DNA of 64,000 nt from Macrococcoides caseolyticum. GTDB taxonomy: Bacteria > Bacillota > Bacilli > Staphylococcales > Staphylococcaceae. The position numbers and the translations under genes are program-made. The notes beneath the pieces are model-generated. The model was not told the DNA's origin. It saw nothing but the letters and a program-made list of their open reading frames with translations, and ran no database searches. The stretch spans positions 1 to 64,000 of the forward strand of contig NZ_JAHCPS010000006.1 of the NCBI RefSeq assembly GCF_021366795.1. The letters run 5' to 3'. Position 1 is the stretch's first letter; each line of letters begins with the position of its first letter. Of the stretch, positions 1 through 7,069 are shown one piece after another.

Positions 1-879
1 ACAGATTTTTGGCCGTATCTAATATATTATTAATTTTTAATCTTTTAAAATATAATTCATCTAACTTATCTTTTAAATAAGCATATTCAATTTTTATCTC
101 TGATATTTTTTCTTCATTCTCTTGAAATTCTTTTGACCTCACCATTACATCTATTTTATTTTCTAATTCTTTAGCTTGTGATTGAAGTAATAGTAATTTT
201 TGATTTACAATATCAATAGAATTAAAATTATAAAGTTTTTTGAAGTCAGTTATATCTTTAGTTTTATTTGTAATATTATTCTTAATTTCTAATATTTGAT
301 TACTTTTTTTTGATTGCTTAATTCAAATAGATAAGAATAAATATTAGTATAAGTTATATCTTTAGTTTGACTTAAAAATTTTAAAAACTTATGATTATCA
401 CGTTTTTGGTCTATTCTTACAAACATATTAATTAATTGTCTAAATGTTGGATTATTAATTTTATTATCGAATAAAATATTATTTAACTCTTCCTTATATT
501 CTTCTAATTTTTTAATATCACCATTTATATATCTTTTACCTCTTAAAAATAAATCAACTTCTAACTTTATAACTCGAGAAGCTTTATTATCGAATGAGCT
601 TATTAGTTCAAGAGTTGCTTTTATCTTATTATCATTTATATAGGACATTAATTCATCATTTGTTTTATGGGTTTCTTCATCGAAGTATATATATTTTCTA
701 TCTTTAGCTCCAAGACAAATATCAATAATTTTTAAAATCGTTGTTTTCCCTACACTATTGCCTTTTTCCTGGTTTTTGCCAGCGTCAACAATAAAATTGA
801 TTCCTTTAGTAAAATTTATCGTGCGTATATTTTTTTCTTTTGGATAAGTTTCTATTAGTGATAGTGTTTTTAGATACAT
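1..879 (-). pseudogene. ABC-3C system ATPase (DUF2326-like), frameshifted and cut by the window edge
   Basis: The N-terminal part (289-879) carries an SMC/RecN-like nucleotide-binding start with a Walker A loop, GNSVGKTT, at residues 40-47, and ends early after about 196 residues. The stop lies just past an A8 run (304-311 on the plus strand as T8). Reading one base back opens a stop-free frame of about 100 codons to position 1. It is rich in Lys, Glu, Leu and Ile, as expected for the coiled coil of an SMC-like ATPase. The start overlaps the upstream middle-component gene by 10 bases. ABC-3C ATPases are thought to sense or load onto a target and drive the partner components. The break may be a real mutation, a sequencing error, or -1 slippage on A-AAA-AAA. 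Family assignment comes from the P-loop start plus the neighbouring MC6-like gene. Confidence 0.6.
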
Positions 880-1100
880 TTTAATATTCCCTTTTCATCA
901 ACCATTACTTTATCAATTAAAAATAAAAAGTTAAGTGCTAGTAAATAGGTTGAAAAATCTAAGTTTTCATTGAAATTTCTTCTTATAGTATTATATATTT
1001 CATCAGATTCAGAGGATTCTTTTTTTAAACATTGCATTATGCACCCAGCTGTATAATATATAGTATCGATTGGTTTTGAATTTTCATCTATTATTAACAT
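870..1100 (-). CDS. ABC-three-component system middle component, MC6-like
   Basis: This 76-residue acidic protein resembles the small MC6 middle component of ABC-3C conflict systems: a short N-terminal strand, a helix (IYYTAGCIMQCL), a variable loop, then a helix of the FSTYLLALNFLFLIDKV type and a short beta hairpin. The family is thought to bridge the ATPase to the effector subunit. It overlaps the CTD gene upstream by 17 bases and the ATPase downstream by 10 bases, so translational coupling is likely. No catalytic residues are visible. The assignment rests on size, the helix pattern and position directly before the ATPase, not on a profile search. Confidence 0.6.
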   Translation of the reverse strand: MLIIDENSKPIDTIYYTAGCIMQCLKKESSESDEIYNTIRRNFNENLDFSTYLLALNFLFLIDKVMVDEKGILKCI

Positions 1101-1653
1101 TTTTACATTCCTTAGGGACAGGCTTTAGTAATTTACATAGACTAAATGTGTAAAACATAATCATATAAATAGCTTCATCAACATACTCATCAATAAGTTT
1201 TTCGTCTTGGTTAGTGTCAATAACATATATATGATATTTTATCTCATTAAAAACAGCTTCTATAATTTCATCACCATTTATAACATTTTTTTTATTTATC
1301 TCTTTCTCTTTTTCTAAATAAATCTTTCTGATTTTTTTGATCATTATATTCTTTTTCGGATTACTATTTATCACTTTAGATACATCATCATATGCATCTG
1401 AATAATTCTCAAAAATTTCTATATACTTATCAACATTATTATATTCAAATTTAGCATTCCAATCTGAATTACCTTTTATTGAATAACTATCATCATAGGC
1501 AATATCCATATCTGATATGGCTTTGCAGACTTCAAATAATATACTTCTATTTAAGATATGTGGTCCTGTTTTATCAATGGTAATATTAGTAATTTTATTG
1601 TTATCTCCAATAATTGAAGTACCTTGATTTCCACTGATTGCTTTATTTATCAT
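1084..1653 (-). CDS. ABC-3C system C-terminal-domain (CTD) component with N-terminal GNxGxSIIGxNN motif
   Basis: The 189-residue protein has two parts. Residues 8-21 are a low-complexity Gly/Asn/Ile motif (GNQGTSIIGDNNKI). From about residue 35 there is an alpha-helical domain without recognised catalytic residues, matching the CTD or effector slot of ABC-3C operons. The motif is nearly identical to one at the C terminus of the adjacent membrane protein. Such Gly-Asn motifs next to signalling domains recall bacterial amyloid or RHIM-like signalling motifs. That function is inference. The start overlaps the membrane-protein gene by 11 bases. Base composition is clearly more AT-rich than in the core genes, which suggests transfer. 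Confidence 0.55.
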   Translation of the reverse strand: MINKAISGNQGTSIIGDNNKITNITIDKTGPHILNRSILFEVCKAISDMDIAYDDSYSIKGNSDWNAKFEYNNVDKYIEIFENYSDAYDDVSKVINSNPKKNIMIKKIRKIYLEKEKEINKKNVINGDEIIEAVFNEIKYHIYVIDTNQDEKLIDEYVDEAIYMIMFYTFSLCKLLKPVPKECKNVNNR

Positions 1654-1894
1654 TTCTCACACCTCTTTGACCAACACTATTATTATTCCCTATTATACTA
1701 TTGCCATAGTTACCAGAGTTAGCCGTTTTTTTAGTGAAAGATTCTTTTTGTTTATTGTTTATATCAACATTATACTCAGACTTTAATATCTCTTTTATCT
1801 CATTATTATCTTTACGAACCATAATACCTATCACAATTACCAATATCGATAATATAGAATTAATTATCCCTAAATAAATGTTTAAATTCTCCAT
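1643..1894 (-). CDS. Small single-pass membrane protein of the ABC-3C operon, with C-terminal GNxGxSIIGxNN motif
   Basis: The 83-residue protein has one hydrophobic segment at about residues 8-26, then a charged linker, then GNYGNSIIGNNNSV at residues 61-74, which matches the motif at residues 8-21 of the next protein at 10 of 14 positions. The predicted layout is a membrane anchor with the motif exposed at the C terminus. A GAGGT Shine-Dalgarno lies nine bases before the ATG. It is the first gene of a tightly overlapping minus-strand operon and overlaps the next gene by 11 bases. I know no named family for it. A plausible role is to tether or nucleate the motif-bearing CTD partner at the membrane, which is inference. 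Confidence 0.6.
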   Translation of the reverse strand: MENLNIYLGIINSILSILVIVIGIMVRKDNNEIKEILKSEYNVDINNKQKESFTKKTANSGNYGNSIIGNNNSVGQRGVRNDK

Positions 1895-1930
1895 AATATA
1901 GTACCTCTAAATTAGATTTTTATATTCTAA

Positions 1931-1962
1931 AAAAGCATCAACTATCAATAGTCGATGCTTTT
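1931..1962 (-). terminator. Intrinsic terminator downstream of the methyltransferase gene
   Basis: AAAAGCATC and GATGCTTTT form the outer arms, with an inner ACTAT/ATAGT pairing. T-rich sequence follows on the minus strand. It separates the methyltransferase from the ABC-3C operon and is close to symmetrical. Confidence 0.7.
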
Positions 1963-2099
1963 AACATAATATTAAATTATCTTTACACCAAATTCCACCA
2001 TAAAATAGGTTTCCAAAGTAATATATCTGAAAAGATATTAACATTTTAAGAACTGTGATGAACAACGACCAAGATTAAGGTCTGGCTTCTTACGTTTTT

Positions 2100-2843
2100 T
2101 CATATATTACTTTTTTTCGCCTTTATCACTATAAACGGGGGTCGATGATTCACTTTCATAATATCTTCTTCATTCCAGTGCTTTAATGACATTTCTGTAT
2201 TTCCTGTATCAATAACACGGTCTATTCGAAATCCATTGTCGATTAATGTATTCATTAAAGTCCCTATTGTTCGATGATATCGTATGACTTCAGTATCTAT
2301 CCATTCAATTGGACGGGTACTTTCTTCAAAATAATGATCTAATTTATAGTGATTGTGCCTACTTTCTACATGTGACCAATGCTCCTGTTGCTTCGTTGCA
2401 GTCGTGAGTGGATGCTCAGTTGAAAACAGTAATACTCCACCACAATTTAGCATGCCAAATAACTTTTGAATAAGCGCTTCATAATCTTCTACATAGTGAA
2501 ATGCGAGACTTGACACAATGACATCAAACTTAGTTGTATTTTCATACTCTAAAATACTAGAGACGACAAATGCCACGCGTTCATCATTAATTTGTTCTTT
2601 CGCATATGAAATCATATTATTAGAAATATCTAATCCTACAACCTGTTTTGGATTCATTTCAAGCATATATTGAATAAACTTCCCCATACCACAACCAATA
2701 TCTAATACTGTTTTTCCTTCTATGGTTGGTAATTCTGCTTTCATTACTGGCATTTCTATCAGCTCGTTATAACTTAACTTGTTATTGCGAAGTTTTGTAT
2801 AACCATTGTAGAAATGCTCATTATCATAAATATTTTGTGACAT
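2100..2843 (-). CDS. Class I SAM-dependent methyltransferase
   Basis: A 247-residue soluble methyltransferase of the Methyltransf_11 type. Motif I is VLDIGCGMGKF near residue 47 and binds the methionine part of SAM. VVGLDIS is the acidic motif II region, and FDVIVSSLAFHYVED is the post-II core strand with its helix. The C-terminal half, with ESRHNHYKLDHYFEE, probably forms a substrate lid. The substrate cannot be told from sequence. It is a single gene between two terminators. An AAAGGAGTTG-type Shine-Dalgarno precedes the ATG at 2843. Its base composition is nearer to the core genes than to the ABC-3C operon. Confidence 0.85.
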   Translation of the reverse strand: MSQNIYDNEHFYNGYTKLRNNKLSYNELIEMPVMKAELPTIEGKTVLDIGCGMGKFIQYMLEMNPKQVVGLDISNNMISYAKEQINDERVAFVVSSILEYENTTKFDVIVSSLAFHYVEDYEALIQKLFGMLNCGGVLLFSTEHPLTTATKQQEHWSHVESRHNHYKLDHYFEESTRPIEWIDTEVIRYHRTIGTLMNTLIDNGFRIDRVIDTGNTEMSLKHWNEEDIMKVNHRPPFIVIKAKKSNI

Positions 2844-2981
2844 CCAATCAACTCCTTTATATACTTGGGCCCAGTAACTTAATTGTATAGATGATTTAAA
2901 AAAAGAATAGACTTATATTAAAAAAATAAGTATGATGTACTATAGAAGTACCTAAAATAAAATTACAAATATTTACATATA

Positions 2982-3012
2982 AAAACAGCCGATTATAATT
3001 AACGGCTGTTTT
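2982..3012 (-). terminator. Intrinsic terminator after the S41 peptidase remnant
   Basis: AAAACAGCCG pairs with CGGCTGTTTT across an 11-base loop. It lies ten bases past the stop codon of the degenerate peptidase gene. Confidence 0.75.
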
Positions 3013-3022
3013 GTTTTATCAT

Positions 3023-3349
3023 TTATAAATTTATTTCAAGTAATTCTAACGCTTTCTCCAACATCACATCTTTATGAAAATCCTCAGGTGTTGACTGGAT
3101 TTCTATATCTGGCGCTATCCCTTTTAATGCCATAGATTCACCATGGTCTAAGCCATTATATCTTGAGTATGGATACAACAAATCGTATTGATCATTTAGG
3201 TATAAATAACCACAGTTAGCATAGTCATTCATTCCTTTTGTAGCTCTTCCGATAACTGTTACAAATTCACTTTCTTTAACTGTTGCCACGAAATTATCAC
3301 CAGAACTACCTCAACGTTCATTTGCTAGTACAATCATTTTAATTCCACG
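3023..3349 (-). pseudogene. Degenerate S41-family peptidase, C-terminal remnant
   Basis: The intact tail (from the Met codon at 3289) encodes 88 residues ending an S41 (C-terminal processing-type) peptidase: NCGYLYLNDQY, then HGESMALKGIAPDI. The same frame continues upstream as GIKMIVLANER, stop, GSSGDNF. The stop is TGA at 3311-3313, and GSSGDNF looks like the segment around the catalytic serine. A second in-frame stop, TAG at 3350-3352, ends the homology, and the larger N-terminal part is absent. The gene has therefore lost most of its length and gained a nonsense codon beside the active site. Translation of the 88-residue tail is possible but it would lack the active site. Confidence 0.7.
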
Positions 3350-3357
3350 CTAGATAT

Positions 3358-3403
3358 TTCGGTTAAATAAACGAAATATAGTTTGTTCGTCTATTTAACC
3401 GAA
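3358..3403. repeat. Long near-perfect inverted repeat (18-base arms)
   Basis: TTCGGTTAAATAAACGAA (3358-3375) pairs at 17 of 18 positions with the arm at 3386-3403 across a ten-base loop. It lies between the lacI-type gene and the peptidase remnant, eight bases beyond the point where peptidase homology stops. No T-tract follows on either strand, so it is not a standard terminator. It could be a remnant of a small mobile element or a regulator binding site. Confidence 0.6.
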
Positions 3404-3413
3404 TAATTAATGC

Positions 3414-4358
3414 CTATGTCGACTTTCGAATGATTAAATGAGAGGCGAGTTCTTGCGATGTCGTTGATTCTGTAAGTATTAAATCCACACTTCTCTCACC
3501 CATCTCACTTAATGGCAAATCAATACTTGTAATGTCGTTAATTTGTGAGAGTTCTCCGTTTTCATAAGATATTAAAGCAATGTCTTCCGGTACTTTAATC
3601 TCTTGGTTTTGAAATGCTGCATATACCCCTGCACTTACGGCATCATTGGTCACAATCAATGCATCTGGTAAATGGTTTTGTTCCAGTATATGATGTGCGA
3701 GTTGCTTTCCGTCCAACACTGATAATCCTCCAACATAGATAAACTCCTGATATTGCATCTGTTTAGGTATTGTAGCGTATGCTTTTGCACGTTCATTTGC
3801 GCTAAATCCATTTTTTCGATGTAATGTATAGCCTATTTTTTGATACCCTTGCTTTATTAAGTAATGTAATGCTTTTTTTAGTGCTTCATATTGATTGATA
3901 AAGATGTACGGTAATTGTTCATTTTTTTCCATGAGTATTATTGGACCGTATATTTTATAATCACATATTATTTCAAGCGAGAGTTGTCTTGTTGTAAATA
4001 TAATGCCATCTATCGATCGATGTTTCAGCATGTCTAACACGCTTAATTCTTCATTTTCTTTATAATGTGTTTCAATGACAATAATATGATAATTGTGCTG
4101 TGATGCTTGTTTAATCGCACCTTCAAGTATTCTTAAGTAATAAGGATTTGTAATCCAAGGTAGTACGACCGCGATGACGCGACTTTTACCACGAGATAAA
4201 TTGACAGCAAGATGGTTAGGGATATAATTTAAGGCTTCCATTGCAGCTAATACTTTTAATTTCTTTTCTTCTGATATGTAAGGATAATCATTCAATACTC
4301 TTGATACTGTTGATACAGAAACCCCTGCTTTTTTCGCGATATCACGAATGTTTGCCAT
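3414..4358 (-). CDS. LacI/GalR-family transcriptional regulator
   Basis: The start is the ATG at 4356-4358, preceded by AAGGAGGAA, which gives 314 residues. Residues 1-60 are the typical LacI helix-turn-helix plus hinge (IRDIAKKAGVSVSTVSRVL, then NYIPNHLAVNLSRGKS). The rest is a periplasmic-binding-protein-like sensor (VIAVVLPWITNPYY, ending in ISYENGELSQINDITSIDLP). Such proteins repress sugar or nucleoside uptake genes when their ligand is absent. No sugar operon is adjacent, so neither ligand nor target can be named, and it may act elsewhere or on itself. The 18-base inverted repeat just past its stop is not a classical LacI operator. Confidence 0.85.
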   Translation of the reverse strand: MANIRDIAKKAGVSVSTVSRVLNDYPYISEEKKLKVLAAMEALNYIPNHLAVNLSRGKSRVIAVVLPWITNPYYLRILEGAIKQASQHNYHIIVIETHYKENEELSVLDMLKHRSIDGIIFTTRQLSLEIICDYKIYGPIILMEKNEQLPYIFINQYEALKKALHYLIKQGYQKIGYTLHRKNGFSANERAKAYATIPKQMQYQEFIYVGGLSVLDGKQLAHHILEQNHLPDALIVTNDAVSAGVYAAFQNQEIKVPEDIALISYENGELSQINDITSIDLPLSEMGERSVDLILTESTTSQELASHLIIRKST

Positions 4359-4441
4359 TTTTAATTTCCTCCTTGCTTTGCAACGCGTTTCATAAATTAC
4401 AATCACATTATAGAAATAAATTTTAGGAAGAGGTGATTTTA

Positions 4442-4528
4442 ATGAACGGCATCTTAGCGTTATTATCATTATGTCTCATTGAACTCTTTATTGTTAGTGT
4501 TGTACCAAAAGTAGAAGATAAGTATTAG
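4442..4528 (+). CDS. Possible small hydrophobic peptide, 28 residues
   Basis: ATG at 4442 follows GGAAGAGGTGA with good spacing and opens 28 codons. The peptide begins MNGILALLSLCLIELFIVSV and ends in a short charged tail (PKVEDKY). A strong hairpin terminator follows 25 bases later. It is divergent from the lacI-type gene. The layout (good ribosome site, one membrane-spanning stretch, terminator) resembles small membrane peptides or type I toxin-like peptides of Firmicutes. I do not recognise a family, and it could be a chance reading frame. Confidence 0.4.
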   Translation: MNGILALLSLCLIELFIVSVVPKVEDKY

Positions 4529-4552
4529 TATGCCACTCAAGAATAGCAAAGT

Positions 4553-4584
4553 AGAAAACAGACAGGATGTCCTGTCTGTTTTCT
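4553..4584. terminator. Bidirectional hairpin terminator
   Basis: AGAAAACAGACAGGA and its perfect 15-base complement TCCTGTCTGTTTTCT are separated by two bases. It serves the small peptide frame on the plus strand and the Spo0M-like gene on the minus strand. Confidence 0.85.
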
Positions 4585-4591
4585 GTCATAT

Positions 4592-4987
4592 TTAACGCGT
4601 TACTTCACTTTTAAAATAAATTTGATCTTCATCATAATAATCCACTGCATTATCTACAAATACATGTGTCATAATAAAAAATTCATGATTGATGTAATCT
4701 TCGATTGCTTCATGTGTATCAAAAATAAATGGGACTTCTCCTGTACCGTCATGCTGCAAAATCACTTTTGAAACTGGTAAGTCAATGGTATGAAAATCAC
4801 TCGTCTCATCTGTATTTTCTTTTCTTTCAATTAAGGTCAGTTCAATTCGCTCAATATCCTGTTCCGTTAAGTTAAATAATTGAACGACACCTGCAATTTT
4901 GTCTTCTGGATGGAAAGTTGTTTGCTTCACAAGTGTGTCCACTTTTGCATTACCAAATCCAATTGAAGTTAATAATTCATCAAACAT
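4592..4987 (-). CDS. Spo0M-like (SpoOM) arrestin-fold protein, half-length
   Basis: 131 residues. The N terminus (LLTSIGFGNAKVDTLV, then HPEDKIAGVVQLF) matches the start of Spo0M/SpoOM proteins, whose beta-sandwich fold resembles arrestin. Bacillus Spo0M is about 258 residues and has two such domains. This one ends after roughly one domain, with a normal stop and terminator, and shows no remnant of the second half. No sporulation gene is nearby and the family Staphylococcaceae does not sporulate, so any role must lie outside sporulation. It is monocistronic, flanked by a terminator at 4553-4584. The ATG at 4987 follows an AGGAGGAACG ribosome site. Confidence 0.7.
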   Translation of the reverse strand: MFDELLTSIGFGNAKVDTLVKQTTFHPEDKIAGVVQLFNLTEQDIERIELTLIERKENTDETSDFHTIDLPVSKVILQHDGTGEVPFIFDTHEAIEDYINHEFFIMTHVFVDNAVDYYDEDQIYFKSEVTR

Positions 4988-5186
4988 TCCTACGTTCCTC
5001 CTTATACATTTTCACGTTGTGTTATTTGTATGGTATCATAAATTAAATAACGAGTATAAATATTTCAAAAAGATGTATTCATTTTAGTTTATACACTCTA
5101 TTTTTAGGCTACATAAAAATATCATCATTTTAGTCACCATGATACTTTTAAGGTATAATATAATAAAAAATAAAAAGGAGTTTTCT

Positions 5187-6191
5187 ATGTCTTCATTATT
5201 TAATTTACTCAAAAAAGGTAGCGCTTCTTCTCTAGCAGCTGCTATCGTCAACTTTATTTTGGGAACTTTGAAGTTGTTTGCCTGGATCTTCACTGGTAAC
5301 GTTGCAATGTTCGCTGAAATGATGCACTCTTACGGAGATGCTGCTAACCAGTTATTTGTCTGGGTCGGCTCAGCTGTTTCAAAGAAAGCACCGAATGAAA
5401 AATTCCCATTTGGTTATGGTCGTTTAGTCAATATCGTATGTTTATTCGCCGTATTAATCGTGGCAATCCTTGCATACGAAACAATTTTAGAAGGGATTCA
5501 CCACATTCAGCATCCAGCTGCAGCGGGTGACCATAATCCGACACATTTTTTAATCAATGTTGGTGTATTATCAATTGGTGTCGTCCTTGAAGCTATTGTA
5601 TTATATAAAGCTGGTAAAGAAGTTTTAGAAGAAGTGCATAAGCCAACAACTGGTCTACACCCTTTCACGACAAGTTATGCGAACTTAGCAAAAGCTAAAC
5701 CAGCAACAAAGCTTGTATTTATGGAAGATACCGTTGCAACTGGTGGTGGTGTCATCGCTTTAATCGCTATTATTGTTTCAAGATTTACCGGATTTACGAT
5801 GATTGAAGGAATTGTTTCTGTTATTATCGGTATAGCAATGTTCTATGTTGTATATAAAGTATTTATGGAGAATGCGGCGGGTGCGATTGGTCGCGCTGAC
5901 GAAGAAATGGAAGTTCATGCTTCTAAAATCATTTTAGAGCATCCAGAAATCTCTGATATTAAACGTTTAGTGGTTATGAAAGAAGGAGAAGACAAACATA
6001 TTGAAGCGACTGTTGAAACGTTAGGTCATCAGTTTAATTTACGAGAACTGTCTGCAATCAAGAAAGATTTAATAACGAAGTTATTACAAGAACCACACGT
6101 AACAGATGTCAATATCGAAATCATGGAAGATGACGGTACGGATGACTGGATTGATGGTAATGGATCATCAGTAAATATAGTACACAAATAA
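5187..6191 (+). CDS. Cation diffusion facilitator (CDF) transporter, SLC30A9-like subgroup
   Basis: 334 residues from the ATG at 5187 (AAAAGGAG ribosome site). Several hydrophobic segments are followed by a cytoplasmic domain from about residue 225. The metal site in helix 2 reads HSYGDAANQ, that is, HxxxD. The matching site in helix 5 reads MEDTVATGGG, with Glu-Asp in place of the usual His-Asp pair, a pattern seen in the ZnT9/SLC30A9-like subgroup. CDF proteins exchange protons for Zn, Mn, Co or Fe to export metal. The helix-5 change leaves the substrate open. The tautomerase gene starts 12 bases after its stop, so the two are probably co-transcribed. Confidence 0.85.
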   Translation: MSSLFNLLKKGSASSLAAAIVNFILGTLKLFAWIFTGNVAMFAEMMHSYGDAANQLFVWVGSAVSKKAPNEKFPFGYGRLVNIVCLFAVLIVAILAYETILEGIHHIQHPAAAGDHNPTHFLINVGVLSIGVVLEAIVLYKAGKEVLEEVHKPTTGLHPFTTSYANLAKAKPATKLVFMEDTVATGGGVIALIAIIVSRFTGFTMIEGIVSVIIGIAMFYVVYKVFMENAAGAIGRADEEMEVHASKIILEHPEISDIKRLVVMKEGEDKHIEATVETLGHQFNLRELSAIKKDLITKLLQEPHVTDVNIEIMEDDGTDDWIDGNGSSVNIVHK

Positions 6192-6203
6192 GGAGAGAAT
6201 TAA

Positions 6204-6389
6204 ATGCCATTTATTACAGTAGAATTAATTGAAGGTCGTTCAGAAGAGCAATTAAAGAAAATTGTTGAAGAAGTAACAGAAGTTGTGTCAAAGAATGCCA
6301 ATGCACCAAAAGAGAACATTCACGTGTTCATTAAAGAACTAAAAAAAGAACGTTATGCAGTTGCTGGAAAATTAAAATCTGAAGAATAA
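6204..6389 (+). CDS. 4-oxalocrotonate tautomerase family protein
   Basis: 61 residues, the standard size for the 4-OT family. The mature N terminus is Pro ([16 protein letters not shown]), and this proline is the catalytic base once Met is removed. [16 protein letters not shown] resembles the family C-terminal part. Pathway enzymes for aromatic meta-cleavage are absent here, so the biological substrate is unknown, as for the tautomerase homologues common in Firmicutes. AAGGAGAG precedes the ATG. It follows the CDF gene closely and is followed by a strong terminator, so the two form a likely bicistronic unit. Confidence 0.9.
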   Translation: MPFITVELIEGRSEEQLKKIVEEVTEVVSKNANAPKENIHVFIKELKKERYAVAGKLKSEE

Positions 6390-6419
6390 AACTGCTTGTC
6401 CATTTTGGACAAGCAGTTT
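6388..6419. terminator. Terminator between the tautomerase and the converging hypothetical gene
   Basis: AAACTGCTTGTCCA pairs with TGGACAAGCAGTTT across a three-base loop. Both convergent genes end at or within a few bases of it. Confidence 0.9.
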
Positions 6420-6874
6420 TATTTATTTTGCTCTGGATTGATACGAGCAGCCATATTTATACGCTTAGGCGCTTGTTCCGTTTCAATAACAGATTTAATA
6501 TCATTCAATATTGTTGTATAGTCATTTTGGTAATCAACTACGGTACCCTCTTCTAAATATCGATCTAATCCTTTATGGATAATAATATAAATTGATTCAT
6601 TCACTTCTTTGTTCGTACAGCTGATAATAAATTGTGTCAAAGCTTCAGAATAATCGACTGGATATCCAATAAATTCAGAGATTAATCTCACCATTACAAC
6701 CTGAATTTCTTCTGCACCAAAATCATTTTTTTGAGCATATCCATTCATAACACCGAAAACATAAGCGACTAATGCCTGATCATCAGCATCACTATGCGCG
6801 TCATATACGGGTGAATTTTGTAAGTATTGCGCAACATTTACTGCATATTGATACATAGATTCTAAATCCTTCAT
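6419..6874 (-). CDS. Conserved-looking hypothetical protein
   Basis: 151 residues, acidic, predicted mainly helical and cytoplasmic: no signal peptide and no membrane segment. The sequence runs as amphipathic helices (MYQYAVNVAQYLQNS, then YVFGVMNGYAQKND, then LDRYLEEGTVVD). I do not recognise the family. The gene has a good ribosome site (GGAGGGAATAAAG before ATG 6874), lies between a terminator and an intergenic repeat, and is transcribed alone. Codon use looks like the core genes, so it is probably a real staphylococcal-type gene of unknown role. Confidence 0.7.
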   Translation of the reverse strand: MKDLESMYQYAVNVAQYLQNSPVYDAHSDADDQALVAYVFGVMNGYAQKNDFGAEEIQVVMVRLISEFIGYPVDYSEALTQFIISCTNKEVNESIYIIIHKGLDRYLEEGTVVDYQNDYTTILNDIKSVIETEQAPKRINMAARINPEQNK

Positions 6875-6956
6875 ACTTTATTCCCTCCAAAACTTGTTGC
6901 ATGTTTAATATTATAGCATTGTTTTTTTATGACCTATACTGTTAAGCATTAATATA

Positions 6957-7067
6957 GAGCCGGGTACAACATGTTCTGCGCACAAAAAAACGAACAAAAC
7001 TAATAAATCACGCTTTGATTTATCGTTTTTGTCCGGTTTTTATCGTAGTGGCAACTTCTGTTCCGCC
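6957..7067. repeat. Intergenic structured repeat, degenerate copy
   Basis: The stretch opens with GAGCCGGGTACAACA and ends with CAACTTCTGTTCCGCC. Inside is a small perfect hairpin, AATAAATCA-cgctt-TGATTTAT. Start, middle and end resemble the element at 29593-29715, so it appears to be a decayed copy of the same intergenic repeat. It lies between the stop of msrR and the upstream side of the hypothetical gene. Confidence 0.5.
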
Positions 7068-7069
7068 GT

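Noticed and set aside
3358-3403. The 18-base inverted repeat as a terminator for the LacI-type gene
   Set aside because: No T-tract follows on the minus strand; kept as an unexplained repeat.
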